Assembly (NCBI RefSeq): GCF_010731895.1
Contig: NZ_AP022596.1
Location: 4,154,001 to 4,218,000, forward strand
Source of the DNA: Mycolicibacterium helvum
GTDB taxonomy: Bacteria > Actinomycetota > Actinomycetes > Mycobacteriales > Mycobacteriaceae
Reading direction: 5' to 3'
Length of the DNA stretch: 64,000 nucleotides
Positions 27,476 through 37,404 of the stretch are shown piece by piece (the first letter of the stretch is position 1; every line of letters starts with the position of its first letter). The position numbers and the translations under genes are program-made. The notes beneath the pieces are model-generated. The model saw nothing but the letters and a program-made list of their open reading frames with translations. It had not been told where the DNA came from and did no database searches.

Positions 27476-28843
27476 CTAGCCGTGGCCGATCCGCAATAGC
27501 TCGGCGACGTTGGCGACCTTCACCCGCGGCCGGCCGTGCGGTTCGCCGGCGGTGCGTTCGTAGGCGTCGATGGCCTGCCAGTGGTCGTCGGTCACCAGCT
27601 TCGGCTGCCGGTCCACCAGCCACCGGACCAACTCGTCGGCGTAGTCCGGTCCGACCTCGGCCAGCTGCGCGCCTTCGAGGTCAGCCAGCAGGGTGTCGAC
27701 GGTGTCCTGGGAGTCCTTCTTGTTGGTGCCGATGATTCCCGACGGGCCTCGCTTGATCCAGCCCACGACGTATTCGTTGGTGCTGCCGGCGATGCGGCCG
27801 TCCTCGTGCGGGATGGTGCCGGCACCTTCGTCGAATGGCAGGCCAGGCACCGGGACGCCCTTGTAGCCGACCGCGCGCACCACAAGTTGGACGGGCAGCG
27901 CCTCGCGCTCGCCGGTGTCCTTGGCGACGACTCGCCCGCTCTCGTCGGAGACCAGCTCGTTGCGGCCGAGCACGATCTCTTCCACCCGCTGGTCGCCGTG
28001 GATCTCGATCGGCGACGTCCGGAAGCGGAACACGATGCGACGGTGCCCGGCGGTGTGCTCCCGCTCGGCGTAATCGCGCAGCACCTTGATGTTGGCCTTG
28101 GCGATCTTGCCCGCCGCTTCGGCATCCTCGTCGGTGATGTCGGCGAGATCCGCCGGATCAATCACCACGTCGACGCCCTCGAGCTCACCGAGCTCGCGCA
28201 TCTCCAGCGTCGTGATGGCGGACTGCAACGGACCGCGGCGACCCAGAATGATCACCTCCTCGACACCCCGGTCGTGCAGTGATTGCAGCGCGTGGTCGGC
28301 GATGTCGGTGTTGGCCAGCGCGTCAGGATCGGTCACCAGGATGCGGGCGACGTCGATGGCGACGTTGCCGTTGCCGACCACGACGGCCCGGCCGCTGGTG
28401 ATGTCGGGGGCCATCTCCTCGAAATGCGGGTGCGCGTTGTACCAGCCGACAAAGTCGACGGCGGCCACGCTGCCGGGCAGCTCCTCGCCCGGGATGCGCA
28501 GCGCACGGTCGGACTGCGCGCCGACCGCATAGACCACTGCGTCGTAGCGCTCGGTCAACTCGGCGGCCTGGACGTCCCTGCCGACGGTGATGTTTCCGAA
28601 GAAGCGGAACCGCGGATCGTTCGACGTCTTCTCGAAGGTCTTGCTGATCGACTTGATCTTCGGATGGTCGGGCGCGACCCCGGAGCGCACCAGCCCCCAC
28701 GGGGTGGGCAGCATCTCGAGCATGTCGACGCGAACATCCGGTCCACCGGCGCCGACAGAGCCGTCGGCGAACCTCAGCAGCGACGCCGCCGCGAAGTATC
28801 CCGAGGGGCCAGCACCGACGATCGCGACATAGTAAGGACGCAT
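27476..28843 (-). CDS. fprA: Ferredoxin/adrenodoxin-type NADP reductase FprA
   Basis: A 455-residue FAD enzyme of the adrenodoxin reductase family, which passes electrons from NADPH to ferredoxins and so to P450s. FAD motif VAIVGAGPSGYFAAASLL; PTPWGLVRSGVAPDHP; NADP motif VVVGNGNVAIDVAR; C-terminal VGWIKRGPSGIIGTNKKD. Length and synteny with prfB match M. tuberculosis FprA. The start is ATG at 28843. The 196-bp gap to prfB holds both promoters, with nothing else recognised. Confidence 0.95.
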   Translation of the reverse strand: MRPYYVAIVGAGPSGYFAAASLLRFADGSVGAGGPDVRVDMLEMLPTPWGLVRSGVAPDHPKIKSISKTFEKTSNDPRFRFFGNITVGRDVQAAELTERYDAVVYAVGAQSDRALRIPGEELPGSVAAVDFVGWYNAHPHFEEMAPDITSGRAVVVGNGNVAIDVARILVTDPDALANTDIADHALQSLHDRGVEEVIILGRRGPLQSAITTLEMRELGELEGVDVVIDPADLADITDEDAEAAGKIAKANIKVLRDYAEREHTAGHRRIVFRFRTSPIEIHGDQRVEEIVLGRNELVSDESGRVVAKDTGEREALPVQLVVRAVGYKGVPVPGLPFDEGAGTIPHEDGRIAGSTNEYVVGWIKRGPSGIIGTNKKDSQDTVDTLLADLEGAQLAEVGPDYADELVRWLVDRQPKLVTDDHWQAIDAYERTAGEPHGRPRVKVANVAELLRIGHG

Positions 28844-29039
28844 TCTCGCGCTTTCTGTCCGGACTCGGCTGCGCGCAAGGGGCTGTCGCGTCGTAGTCGA
28901 GAAGCACCGCGATGGGCTGCGCGGCGCACAATCCTGGTTACGAAAGTGATGTTAGACGCGCGATCGGCACAACCACCCCAGAAGGCCCAGCAGCCGCTGT
29001 GGATCACAACGTGTCGCGACGCCGGTACCCTGAGGACCC

Positions 29040-30161
29040 GTGGACCTCGATCGTCAGTCAGATATCGCCGCCCTCGATTCCACCTTGACGACGGTGGAAC
29101 GAGTGCTCGACGTCGATGGTCTGCGCGCCAAGATCGAGAAGCTCGAGCACGAGGCCGCCGATCCGAATCTGTGGAACGACCAGAGCCATGCTCAACGCGT
29201 CACCAGCGAGCTGTCCCATGCTCAGGGGGAGCTGCGCCGGGTCGAAGGCTTGCGGGGCCGTCTCGACGACCTGCCGGTGCTCTACGAGATGGCTGCCGAG
29301 GAAGAAGGTGACGGCGCCGCGGACGCCCTCGCCGAAGCTGACGCCGAGCTGAAGTTACTGCAGACCGACATCGAAGCGCTGGAGGTCCGGACCCTGCTGT
29401 CCGGTGAGTACGACGAGCGCGAGGCGCTGGTGACCATCCGCTCTGGCGCCGGTGGTGTGGACGCCGCGGACTGGGCCGAGATGCTGATGCGGATGTACAT
29501 CCGCTGGGCCGAGCAGCACAAATACCCGGTGGAGGTCTTCGACACCTCCTACGCCGAAGAGGCCGGCATCAAGAGTGCGACGTTCGCGGTGCACGCGCCG
29601 TACGCGTACGGCACGCTGTCGGTCGAACAGGGCACCCACCGGCTGGTGCGGATCAGCCCGTTCGACAACCAGAACCGCCGCCAGACGTCGTTCGCCGACG
29701 TGGAGGTGCTTCCGGTGACCGAGACCACCGATCACATCGACGTTCCCGAGCAGGATGTACGCGTGGACGTCTACCGCTCCAGCGGCCCCGGCGGTCAGTC
29801 GGTCAACACCACCGACTCGGCGGTCCGACTCACGCACATCCCCACCGGCATCGTCGTCACCTGTCAGAACGAGAAGTCGCAGCTGCAGAACAAGGTGTCT
29901 GCGATGCGCGTGCTGCAGGCCAAGCTCCTGGAACGCAAACGCCGGGAGGAACGCGCCGAGATGGACGCACTCAAGGGCGACGGCGGCAGCTCCTGGGGCA
30001 ATCAGATGCGCTCCTACGTTCTGCACCCCTACCAAATGGTCAAGGATCTGCGCACCGAATACGAGGTGGGCAGTCCTTCGGCGGTCCTGGATGGGGACAT
30101 CGACGGATTCCTGGAGGCAGGGATCCGGTGGCGTAACCGACGAGATGACGAAGACGACTAG
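29040..30161 (+). CDS. prfB: Peptide chain release factor 2
   Basis: RF2 recognises UAA and UGA stop codons and triggers peptide release. The 373-residue protein has the tripeptide anticodon region and the conserved catalytic motif [18 protein letters not shown]. The frame is continuous from GTG at 29040; there is no in-frame UGA programmed frameshift of the enterobacterial kind. The 3' end overlaps the MscS-like gene by 17 bases. Confidence 0.96.
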   Translation: MDLDRQSDIAALDSTLTTVERVLDVDGLRAKIEKLEHEAADPNLWNDQSHAQRVTSELSHAQGELRRVEGLRGRLDDLPVLYEMAAEEEGDGAADALAEADAELKLLQTDIEALEVRTLLSGEYDEREALVTIRSGAGGVDAADWAEMLMRMYIRWAEQHKYPVEVFDTSYAEEAGIKSATFAVHAPYAYGTLSVEQGTHRLVRISPFDNQNRRQTSFADVEVLPVTETTDHIDVPEQDVRVDVYRSSGPGGQSVNTTDSAVRLTHIPTGIVVTCQNEKSQLQNKVSAMRVLQAKLLERKRREERAEMDALKGDGGSSWGNQMRSYVLHPYQMVKDLRTEYEVGSPSAVLDGDIDGFLEAGIRWRNRRDDEDD

Positions 30162-31119
30162 CTACCTGGCGTTCCCGTTCGCCGATCGCTGGCATGACTT
30201 CTGGCATGGCACGATCGGCGAGTGGATCCTGACCAGGGGTCTGCGGATCACGCTGCTGGTCCTCGGCGGCCTGCTGGCTGCCCGGTTCATCAACTGGTTG
30301 GCACAGAAGATCTCCCGGCGCATCGATGCCGACTTTCGGGAGAGCGACGCACTGGTCCGCTCGGAAAGCGCCAAGCACCGCCAGGCCGTGGCGTCGGTCA
30401 TCTCCTATGTGGCGATCGCGCTGCTGGCGGTGATGGTCGTCGTCGAAGCCACCGATGTGCTCGAGGTTCCGGTCAGCTCGCTGGTCGCACCCGCGGCTGT
30501 TCTGGGTGCGGCGCTGGGCTTCGGCGCCCAGCGCATCGTCCAGGACCTGCTGTCTGGTTTCTTCATCATCACCGAAAAGCAGTACGGGTTCGGTGATCTG
30601 GTGTCGCTGACGGTGGCCGGCATCGCCAAGGAGGCGACGGGCACCGTCGAGGACGTCACGCTGCGGGTGACCAAGCTCCGATCGTCGGAAGGCGAAGTGC
30701 TCACCATCCCCAACGGGCAGATCGTCAAGACCCAGAACTTGTCCAAGGATTGGGCGCGAGCCGTCATCGACATCCCGGTGCCGACCACCGCAGACCTCAA
30801 CCGAGTCAATGACGTGCTGCACGGGGTATCGGAAAAGGCGATCGCCGATCCTGGGCTGAAGGACCTGCTTCTGGACGCCCCGCAGCTGATGGGAGTGGAA
30901 AGTATTGAACTCGACACCGTCAACCTGCGCATGGTGGCGCGCACGCTGCCCGGTAAGCAGTTCGAGGTCGGCCGCAAACTTCGTGTCCTGGTGATCGCCG
31001 CGTTGATGCGGGCGGGTATCGCCAGCCCGTCCGACGGTTCGCCGATGGTCGAGGCCATCGTGCACCCGGCCACCGCAGGCGGTGCCGAACAGACCCAGGG
31101 CCCGGTGACGCCGAAGTGA
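30145..31119 (+). CDS. MscS family mechanosensitive channel-like protein
   Basis: A 324-residue membrane protein with hydrophobic segments at about residues 30-48, 85-105 and 112-130. The MscS pore-helix and beta-domain signature is [27 protein letters not shown], followed by [28 protein letters not shown]. It probably opens on membrane tension and lets solutes out. The ATG at 30145 lies inside the prfB 3' end. The order matches Rv3104c next to prfB. Confidence 0.88.
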   Translation: MTKTTSYLAFPFADRWHDFWHGTIGEWILTRGLRITLLVLGGLLAARFINWLAQKISRRIDADFRESDALVRSESAKHRQAVASVISYVAIALLAVMVVVEATDVLEVPVSSLVAPAAVLGAALGFGAQRIVQDLLSGFFIITEKQYGFGDLVSLTVAGIAKEATGTVEDVTLRVTKLRSSEGEVLTIPNGQIVKTQNLSKDWARAVIDIPVPTTADLNRVNDVLHGVSEKAIADPGLKDLLLDAPQLMGVESIELDTVNLRMVARTLPGKQFEVGRKLRVLVIAALMRAGIASPSDGSPMVEAIVHPATAGGAEQTQGPVTPK

Positions 31120-31598
31120 GGTTGATCCCGACTCGGCGAGAAGGCCGCGGCTGGCCGCAGTACATCCTGTGGGGGCGCGTCCGTACGTCCACCGCAGCCC
31201 TGCTTGCCTCGTTCATCGCCGTCTGGTGGCTGTATGCGACCTACCAGCCCGCGCCGCCAGCCCCGGAACCGGCCAACCAGGTCGTCCCGCCGGGCTTCAT
31301 TCCCGATCCGTCGTATACGTGGGTGCCGCGTACCGAGGTTCGGCAGCCGGTCACGACCACCACCACGACGACGACGACCCCGACGACCACCACGACGACG
31401 GAGACGACCGAGCCGACCACATCGGAGACGTCTCCAACATCGCCCACGTCCCCGACCTCGCCGACAACGACCACGTCGGTCGCGCCGCCGCCGTTCCAAG
31501 CACCTGGACTACCGACGCCGACACCCACGTCGGTTCCATCGCCGGCGCCGGTGCCGGGGCAGGGGCCGATGGTCACGCCAGCGGCTCCCACGCAGTAA
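31116..31598 (+). CDS. Membrane-anchored Thr/Pro-rich protein (Rv3103c-like)
   Basis: A 160-residue protein with one membrane segment (about residues 25-42, ALLASFIAVWWLYATY). A low-complexity extracytoplasmic region of Thr runs, SPT repeats and Pro-rich sequence follows. No domain is recognisable. It is probably a flexible cell-envelope tether and could be O-mannosylated. The GTG at 31116 overlaps the MscS-like stop by four bases (GTGA). Conserved position beside ftsEX suggests an envelope or division role, but that is inference. Confidence 0.8.
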   Translation: MRLIPTRREGRGWPQYILWGRVRTSTAALLASFIAVWWLYATYQPAPPAPEPANQVVPPGFIPDPSYTWVPRTEVRQPVTTTTTTTTTPTTTTTTETTEPTTSETSPTSPTSPTSPTTTTSVAPPPFQAPGLPTPTPTSVPSPAPVPGQGPMVTPAAPTQ

Positions 31599-31628
31599 TC
31601 GGCCGGACGGCTACACTGGCGTGCCGTG

Positions 31629-32318
31629 ATGATCACCCTCGACCATGTCAGTAAGCAGTACAAGTCGTCGGCGCGGCCTGCCCTCGACAATGTCAGCGTC
31701 AAGATCGACAAGGGTGAGTTCGTCTTCCTCATCGGCCCGTCGGGCTCGGGCAAGTCGACGTTCATGCAGCTGCTGCTGGCCGAGGAGACGCCCACCTCCG
31801 GTGAGCTCCAGGTGTCGAAGTTTCACGTCAACAAGCTCTCGGGTCGGCATATCCCCAAGCTGCGACAGGTGATCGGCTGCGTGTTCCAGGACTTCCGGCT
31901 GCTACAGCAGAAGACCGTGTTCGAGAACGTGGCCTTCGCGCTCGAGGTGATTGGCAAGAAACCAGACACCATCAACCGGGTGGTTCCCGAAGTGCTCGAG
32001 ATGGTGGGTCTGTCGGGCAAGGCCAACCGGCTGCCCGCTGAGCTGTCCGGCGGCGAGCAGCAGCGGGTGGCGATCGCGCGGGCCTTCGTCAACCGCCCAC
32101 TGGTGCTGCTGGCTGACGAGCCCACCGGCAACTTGGACCCGGAAACCAGCAAGGACATCATGGATCTGCTCGAACGGATCAACCGGACGGGCACCACCGT
32201 CGTGATGGCCACCCACGACCACCACATCGTCGACTCCATGCGGCAGCGTGTGGTGGAGCTGTCCCTGGGCAGGCTCGTCCGCGATGAGAAGCGTGGTATC
32301 TACGGAATGGATCGTTAA
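31629..32318 (+). CDS. ftsE: Cell division ATP-binding protein FtsE
   Basis: FtsE is the ATPase of the FtsEX complex, which controls peptidoglycan hydrolases at the division site. The 229-residue ABC protein has Walker [10 protein letters not shown], signature [14 protein letters not shown], Walker [14 protein letters not shown] and the switch His in MATHDHHIV. The ATG at 31629 gives the usual MITLDHVSK start; a GTG directly before it is in frame. Confidence 0.97.
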   Translation: MITLDHVSKQYKSSARPALDNVSVKIDKGEFVFLIGPSGSGKSTFMQLLLAEETPTSGELQVSKFHVNKLSGRHIPKLRQVIGCVFQDFRLLQQKTVFENVAFALEVIGKKPDTINRVVPEVLEMVGLSGKANRLPAELSGGEQQRVAIARAFVNRPLVLLADEPTGNLDPETSKDIMDLLERINRTGTTVVMATHDHHIVDSMRQRVVELSLGRLVRDEKRGIYGMDR

Positions 32319-33215
32319 GTGCGCTTCGGCTTCCTGATCAACGAGGTCTTCACCGGACTTCGCCGCAACGTCACCATGACCGTGGCGATGATCCTGACCA
32401 CGGCGATCTCGCTCGGCTTGTTCGGCGGCGGTCTGCTGGTTCTACGCATGGCCGAGCAGTCGCGCCACATCTATCTCGACCGCGTCGAGAGCCAGGTGTT
32501 TTTGACCGACGACATCTCGTCCAACGATCAGACCTGCGACGGCGACCTCTGTAAGGCGTTGCGCGCCAAGATCGAGGCCCGCAACGACGTCAAGTCGGTG
32601 CGGTTCCTCAATCAAACGGACGCCTACAACTTCGCACTGGTGAAGCTCCCGCAACTCGCAAAAGACGCCACGAAGGACAAGTTCCCGGCATCGTTCATCG
32701 TCAAGCTCGACGATCCGGACAAGCATGAAGATTTCGACAAGGCGATGCAGGGCCAGCCCGGCGTGCGCGGCATCCTCAATCAGAAGGACCTGATCGATCG
32801 ACTGTTCGCTGTGCTCGACGCGATGTCGAAGGTCACGTTCGCGATCGCGGTGGTGCAGGCAGTCGGCGCGGTTCTGTTGATCGCCAACATGGTTCAAGTG
32901 GCGGCCTACACCAGGCGTACCGAGATCGGCATCATGCGGATGGTGGGTGCGACGCGCTGGTACACCCAGCTGCCGTTCCTGTTGGAGGCCATGCTGGCCG
33001 CGTTCATCGGTGTCGTCATCGCAGTGGTCGGGCTGGTCCTGGTGCAGGCGTTTTTCTTGGATGACGCCCTCAAGCAGTTCTATACGGCGAATCTGGTCGC
33101 CCGCGTCGATTGGCGAGATATCGCCGTGTATGTCGCGCCGTGGATGACCGGTGTCGGTCTGGCGATGTCGGGTCTCACTGCCTACGTCACGCTGCGCCTA
33201 TATGTGCGGAAATAG
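32319..33215 (+). CDS. ftsX: Cell division membrane protein FtsX
   Basis: FtsX is the membrane partner of FtsE. The 298-residue protein has four membrane segments (about residues 21-43, 168-195, 222-245 and 268-290). A large extracytoplasmic loop after the first contains a Cys pair (TCDGDLC). This loop contacts the RipC-type hydrolase in mycobacteria. The GTG at 32319 follows the ftsE TAA with no gap. Confidence 0.96.
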   Translation: MRFGFLINEVFTGLRRNVTMTVAMILTTAISLGLFGGGLLVLRMAEQSRHIYLDRVESQVFLTDDISSNDQTCDGDLCKALRAKIEARNDVKSVRFLNQTDAYNFALVKLPQLAKDATKDKFPASFIVKLDDPDKHEDFDKAMQGQPGVRGILNQKDLIDRLFAVLDAMSKVTFAIAVVQAVGAVLLIANMVQVAAYTRRTEIGIMRMVGATRWYTQLPFLLEAMLAAFIGVVIAVVGLVLVQAFFLDDALKQFYTANLVARVDWRDIAVYVAPWMTGVGLAMSGLTAYVTLRLYVRK

Positions 33216-33217
33216 CC

Positions 33218-33706
33218 GTGGCCAAGAAAGCTGACCGCAAACCGGATCGGACGATCGTCGCCACCAATCGCAAGGCACGGCACAACTATTCGATCCTCGA
33301 CACCTACGAGGCCGGCGTGGTGTTGCAGGGCACCGAGGTCAAGAGCCTGCGTGAAGGTCATGCGTCACTGGCCGACGCGTTCGCGACCGTCGACGACGGC
33401 GAGATCTGGCTGCGCAACCTGCACATCCCGGAGTATCACCACGGCACGTGGACCAACCACGCGCCGCGGCGCAATCGCAAGCTGCTGCTGCACCGCAGCC
33501 AGATCGACACGTTGGTGGGCAAGATCCGGGACGGCAACCTGACGTTGGTGCCGCTGTCGCTGTACTTCACCGACGGCAAGGTCAAGGTCGAGTTGGCGTT
33601 GGCACGCGGTAAGCAGGCACACGACAAGCGGCAAGACCTGGCCCGCCGCGACGCGGAGCGTGAGGTGATCCGGGAGCTCGGCCGCCGGGCCAAGGGCAAG
33701 TTCTGA
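33218..33706 (+). CDS. smpB: SsrA-binding protein SmpB
   Basis: SmpB binds tmRNA and brings it to stalled ribosomes for trans-translation. The 162-residue protein has [20 protein letters not shown], the [14 protein letters not shown] motif and the basic tail [26 protein letters not shown] (core). The GTG at 33218 is two bases past the ftsX stop. Its RNA partner ssrA lies at 39230. Confidence 0.97.
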   Translation: MAKKADRKPDRTIVATNRKARHNYSILDTYEAGVVLQGTEVKSLREGHASLADAFATVDDGEIWLRNLHIPEYHHGTWTNHAPRRNRKLLLHRSQIDTLVGKIRDGNLTLVPLSLYFTDGKVKVELALARGKQAHDKRQDLARRDAEREVIRELGRRAKGKF

Positions 33707-34548
33707 TCGGGGTCCTGCTCGCGCTGGCATCCGCAATCGGCTACGGCGTCAGCGATTTCGTCGGGGGCATCGCGTCGCGGCGGGTGGCCGCCCTGCGCGT
33801 CGTACTGGTCTCTTACCCGCTGGCGATGGTCCTGCTCGGCATCCTGGCCGTCGTCGTCGGCGGCACGATCTCCACCCCGGCGGTGGTGTGGGGTGCGCTG
33901 TGCGGAATCAGCCAGGCGTTCGGCGTGTGGTGGTTCTACGCCGCGCTCGGTTCCGGCCCGATCTCGGTGGTCTCGCCGTTGACGGCGGTGCTCGTGGCCG
34001 GCGTCCCGGTGAGCGTAGGACTGGCGTTGGGGGAGCGGCCCGGCCTGATCGCCGGAATCGGCACCATGCTGGCGCTACTCGCGGTCGTCTTGGTCAGCCG
34101 CGAGGCCACCGACGAGGACGTGCGTCCGCACCGGTTCACCGCGACGGTCGCTTGGCTGACCGTCGGCTCGGGTCTGGCGTTCGGACTCAACTTCGTGCTG
34201 ATCCACCAGGCCCCGGTCGATGCCCACCTCTGGCCGTTGTTCTTCGCGCGGGTGTCGGCGACGGCGGTCGTGCTCCTGGTGGCCGCGTTCACCGGGAACT
34301 TCCATGCGCCGCGCGGCTTTCCACTGACGATGGCGGTGGCGGCGGCGCTGTTGGACACCGGCGCCAACGTGGCGATGCTGCTGGCGTTGCAGGCCTCGAT
34401 GCTGTCACTGGCCAGTGTGCTGATGTCGCTCTATCCGGCGGCGACGGTGCTGCTGGCCATCGTGGTGCTGCGTGAGCGTGTCACTCGCTGGCAGGTGCTC
34501 GGCATGGTGCTGGCACTGGTGGCCGTGGGGATGATCTCGATCCGCTAG
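33703..34548 (+). CDS. EamA/DMT family transporter, probable CTG start
   Basis: A membrane protein of about ten hydrophobic segments with two EamA-type repeats; the second ends [23 protein letters not shown]. The first ordinary start, GTG at 33784, falls inside the first membrane helix. The frame is open upstream through [20 protein letters not shown], a typical first helix, back to CTG at 33703. That codon overlaps the smpB stop as CTGA, the same geometry as the ATGA and GTGA couplings nearby. Using it gives 281 residues. Substrate unknown. Confidence 0.82.
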   Translation: MIGVLLALASAIGYGVSDFVGGIASRRVAALRVVLVSYPLAMVLLGILAVVVGGTISTPAVVWGALCGISQAFGVWWFYAALGSGPISVVSPLTAVLVAGVPVSVGLALGERPGLIAGIGTMLALLAVVLVSREATDEDVRPHRFTATVAWLTVGSGLAFGLNFVLIHQAPVDAHLWPLFFARVSATAVVLLVAAFTGNFHAPRGFPLTMAVAAALLDTGANVAMLLALQASMLSLASVLMSLYPAATVLLAIVVLRERVTRWQVLGMVLALVAVGMISIR

Positions 34549-34600
34549 CGAAAGAATCGCAGCTGTAGACAATTTCGCGGGCGTAGATCACGATCAGCAC

Positions 34601-36220
34601 GTGTTGTCGAAGCCCCGCGGAGTGCTTGCCGTGTCGTTGGTCGCGCTGATGGTGGCCGGGTGCAGTGATCCCGAGACGCCGCCGACGGCGGAACCCGAGT
34701 CAACGGCATCGGCGGTCATCGCCTCACCAGGACGCGCCACGCTGAACCAGTACCTGGATCAGGACATTGAGTGGAGCACCTGTCCCGAGCGCCCCGATGC
34801 CCAATGCGGATCGATCACCGTTCCGATCGACTACGCCAATCCCGACGATGCGTCGATCGCAATGCCTGTCATCCGGGTACCGGCAACCGACCCCAACAGC
34901 CGACTCGGCGTGCTCACGTTCCCGCCAGGCGGACCCGGGTCATCCGGCTTCGACCACGTCCTGAACTCTGCCGACGATCCGGCGATGATGCGTCTCGGTG
35001 AGCGTTACGACCTGATCGGATGGGATCCCCGCGGCTTCGGTCGCTCAGCGGCAATCCAGTGTCTGTCCGATGACGAGATGGACGACTATCTCGCTACCGA
35101 TTTCGTGCCGACTGACGACGCGGGCGTCGACCGGGTGATCGCGGCTCACCGTGAATTCGCCGACGGCTGCGCACGCAACGCGGGCCAACTGCTCGGCTTC
35201 GTCGGCCCGGAAGTTGTCGTCAAAGACATGGACATCCTTCGATCGGCACTCGGTGAGGAACGCCTCAACATCCTGGGCATCTCGTACGGCACGTCCTTGG
35301 CCCAGCATTACGCCCAACAATTCGGCGACCGGCTCGGCAGAATGGTGCTGGATTCGGTTGACAACCCGGCAACGGATGCTGGCGTCGACTCTTATGATGA
35401 CGACGCCAATGCGACTGATCCCCAAGCTGATTCCGACCCGGGGTTCTCCAGCGAGATCGATGACCCCGACAAAATTGTCACTATGATTCTCGCCAGATGC
35501 ACTGAGCAGGAAGACTGCGCACTCGGACAAGATCATGATGCCGCCCAAGCCGCACTCAGTGCTCTGATCGACAAGGTCACCGCAAAACCGATCCCGCTGC
35601 CCGATGGCCGCCAGCTGGGGATCAGCATGCTGCTGACCGCGGCCTTCCAGGCGACGTATGCCGAAGAAGAATGGCCCGACCTCACCCGCGGAATAGCCGA
35701 CGCCCTCAACGGCGACGACGGAACCAAGCTGGCTTCACTCGCCGACTACTTCGACGGTCGAGATTCCTCAGGCCACTATAACCACAAGCGCGACTACTTC
35801 TGGTCGGTGCTGTGTCTAGCGGGTGATCCTAGCGCCTACCGGAAGAGGTCGGACCAGGAAATCACGGCACATCTGAATCGCGATGCCAGCCAGAGTGCTT
35901 CTCGTTCACCACTGTTCGGCGCGTTCGACGCCTACAGCAAGTCCGTCTGCAGTTTCTGGCCGCTACCCCCGACGGTCGCTCCCGCACCCATCGTCCTCGA
36001 CAACCTTCCGCCGATCCTGCTGGTCAACAACACCGGTGATCCGGCCACGCCCGCCGCAGACGCTCAGGTGGTGGCCGACGCGCTGAAGGGCTCGGTTCTG
36101 GTGCTCAGTCAGCGTGACGACCACGATGCCTTCGGGCACGGCTCGCAGTGCATCGACGATATCGTCGTGAACTACTTCTTCGAGGGAACACTGCCGCCCC
36201 CCGGCACCCGGTGCGGCTGA
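34601..36220 (+). CDS. Secreted lipoprotein alpha/beta hydrolase, TAP-like (CaeA/Hip1-type)
   Basis: A 539-residue alpha/beta hydrolase with a lipoprotein signal (hydrophobic segment ending VAGC, Cys about residue 22) and a TAP-like C-terminal domain. The oxyanion region is FPPGGPGSSG, the nucleophile GISYGTSLAQ, the Asp NNTGDPATP and the His DDHDAFGHGS. Actinobacterial relatives include tripeptidyl aminopeptidases and cell-envelope serine hydrolases of the Hip1/CaeA group. GTG at 34601 is the start; TTG at 34604 is possible. Confidence 0.88.
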   Translation: MLSKPRGVLAVSLVALMVAGCSDPETPPTAEPESTASAVIASPGRATLNQYLDQDIEWSTCPERPDAQCGSITVPIDYANPDDASIAMPVIRVPATDPNSRLGVLTFPPGGPGSSGFDHVLNSADDPAMMRLGERYDLIGWDPRGFGRSAAIQCLSDDEMDDYLATDFVPTDDAGVDRVIAAHREFADGCARNAGQLLGFVGPEVVVKDMDILRSALGEERLNILGISYGTSLAQHYAQQFGDRLGRMVLDSVDNPATDAGVDSYDDDANATDPQADSDPGFSSEIDDPDKIVTMILARCTEQEDCALGQDHDAAQAALSALIDKVTAKPIPLPDGRQLGISMLLTAAFQATYAEEEWPDLTRGIADALNGDDGTKLASLADYFDGRDSSGHYNHKRDYFWSVLCLAGDPSAYRKRSDQEITAHLNRDASQSASRSPLFGAFDAYSKSVCSFWPLPPTVAPAPIVLDNLPPILLVNNTGDPATPAADAQVVADALKGSVLVLSQRDDHDAFGHGSQCIDDIVVNYFFEGTLPPPGTRCG

Positions 36221-36222
36221 GA

Positions 36223-37404
36223 TCAGCGCAGCGGCTCGCTGGGCACGTCGTAGCGCTCCTGGTAGGCGCTGACCTTCTCGCGCAGCTCGGCGGCATTCAG
36301 TCCGGTATCAGCCCAGGTGTAGCGGTTACCGCCGCCGTCACCCGGATTGGCCGAAAGGTGTTCGCGCATGCGCTGTTCGGCGACCGGTGTCAGTTCCCGG
36401 CCTAATCGGTCATAGATAGTGCTGATCGTGTCGAACGGATCGCGCATGAAGTCGGCGAACCGCACATTGATGATCCGGTCGGGTCCGATCACCCCGTCGT
36501 CGATCATCTGCATCGACCGCTCGAGCCCTAACAGGATCTCATCACTGCACAACCCGGCGGCACGCTGAACGGATGCACCGTCGCTGGCCAGCTTCTGCAG
36601 GTGAGCGATCAGCGCGCTGATCGAAGAGATCACCACCAGCGGATCACGATGTGTCTGAACCAGAATCGCGTCGGGATACTCGGCGACGAGCTTGTCGAGC
36701 TGCCAGAGGTGAGCCGGAGTCTTCAGCAGCCACTGGCCGGGTACACCGGATTGCAGGTGCTGGAGGAACTTGTGGTGATAACGGTAGGCGGCGGTGTGAT
36801 CTGCTTCGTGCATCAACCAGTGGGCGTAGTTGGGCAGTCGGTACTGCGTGCTGTAGATCATGCTGCAGAACGTTCCCGCGGTGATTCGCACGCACTCTTG
36901 GCCGAAGCGCGCACTCATCGGATGCCACTTCATGAACCCGGGCATCAGCTGTTCGGTCATCTCCAGCTGTGCCTGGATCTCGTCGATCCGCGGATCGGTC
37001 GCATAGGTCTCGGGCTGGGGGACCGGGAACGGTCGGTCGACCTCCCAGGTCAGAGGAGCCCGCAGATCGGGGTCCTCGGCGAGCAGGTCGTAGAGGATCG
37101 TGGTGCCGGTGCGCGGCTGGCCCATGATGATGATCGGCCGCTCGATCCGCTCGTCAGCCACCTCGGGATGGTCCTTGCGCCAGCCGGTGATCTGCAGGCG
37201 ATTACGCAGCGGCACCAGGATGTCGGCGGCGGCGACTTCGGTGCCCAACGGCGACAGATCGGCCTCGGCGACGAAGTCGTCGACCAGTCGGTCCAGGTTG
37301 TCGCGCCAGCCGTCGTCGTCGCCGAAGTCGTCGCATCCGGCGAGTTCACATGCCTGTTCGATCATCTTGTCCGGATCGAGCCGGGCTGCCACCGCACTGG
37401 TCAT
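36223..37404 (-). CDS. Sulfotransferase family protein
   Basis: A 393-residue PAPS-dependent-type sulfotransferase. The 5'-phosphosulfate loop is IIIMGQPRTGTTILYDLLAEDP, and the 3'-phosphate region is HRDPLVVISSISAL. Mycobacteria have many such proteins acting on lipids and sterol-like substrates; this one's acceptor is unknown. The ATG at 37404 overlaps the DUF1214 gene stop (ATGA). Confidence 0.88.
   Translation of the reverse strand: MTSAVAARLDPDKMIEQACELAGCDDFGDDDGWRDNLDRLVDDFVAEADLSPLGTEVAAADILVPLRNRLQITGWRKDHPEVADERIERPIIIMGQPRTGTTILYDLLAEDPDLRAPLTWEVDRPFPVPQPETYATDPRIDEIQAQLEMTEQLMPGFMKWHPMSARFGQECVRITAGTFCSMIYSTQYRLPNYAHWLMHEADHTAAYRYHHKFLQHLQSGVPGQWLLKTPAHLWQLDKLVAEYPDAILVQTHRDPLVVISSISALIAHLQKLASDGASVQRAAGLCSDEILLGLERSMQMIDDGVIGPDRIINVRFADFMRDPFDTISTIYDRLGRELTPVAEQRMREHLSANPGDGGGNRYTWADTGLNAAELREKVSAYQERYDVPSEPLR

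Noticed and set aside
29040..30161. Programmed frameshift in prfB
   Set aside because: The frame is continuous from the start; no in-frame TGA is present near the N terminus.
31350..31500. ACG/ACC triplet-rich stretch as a CRISPR or minisatellite
   Set aside because: It is the Thr/Pro-rich coding part of the membrane-anchored protein. There are no spacers, and no CRISPR arrays or cas genes were seen elsewhere in the window.
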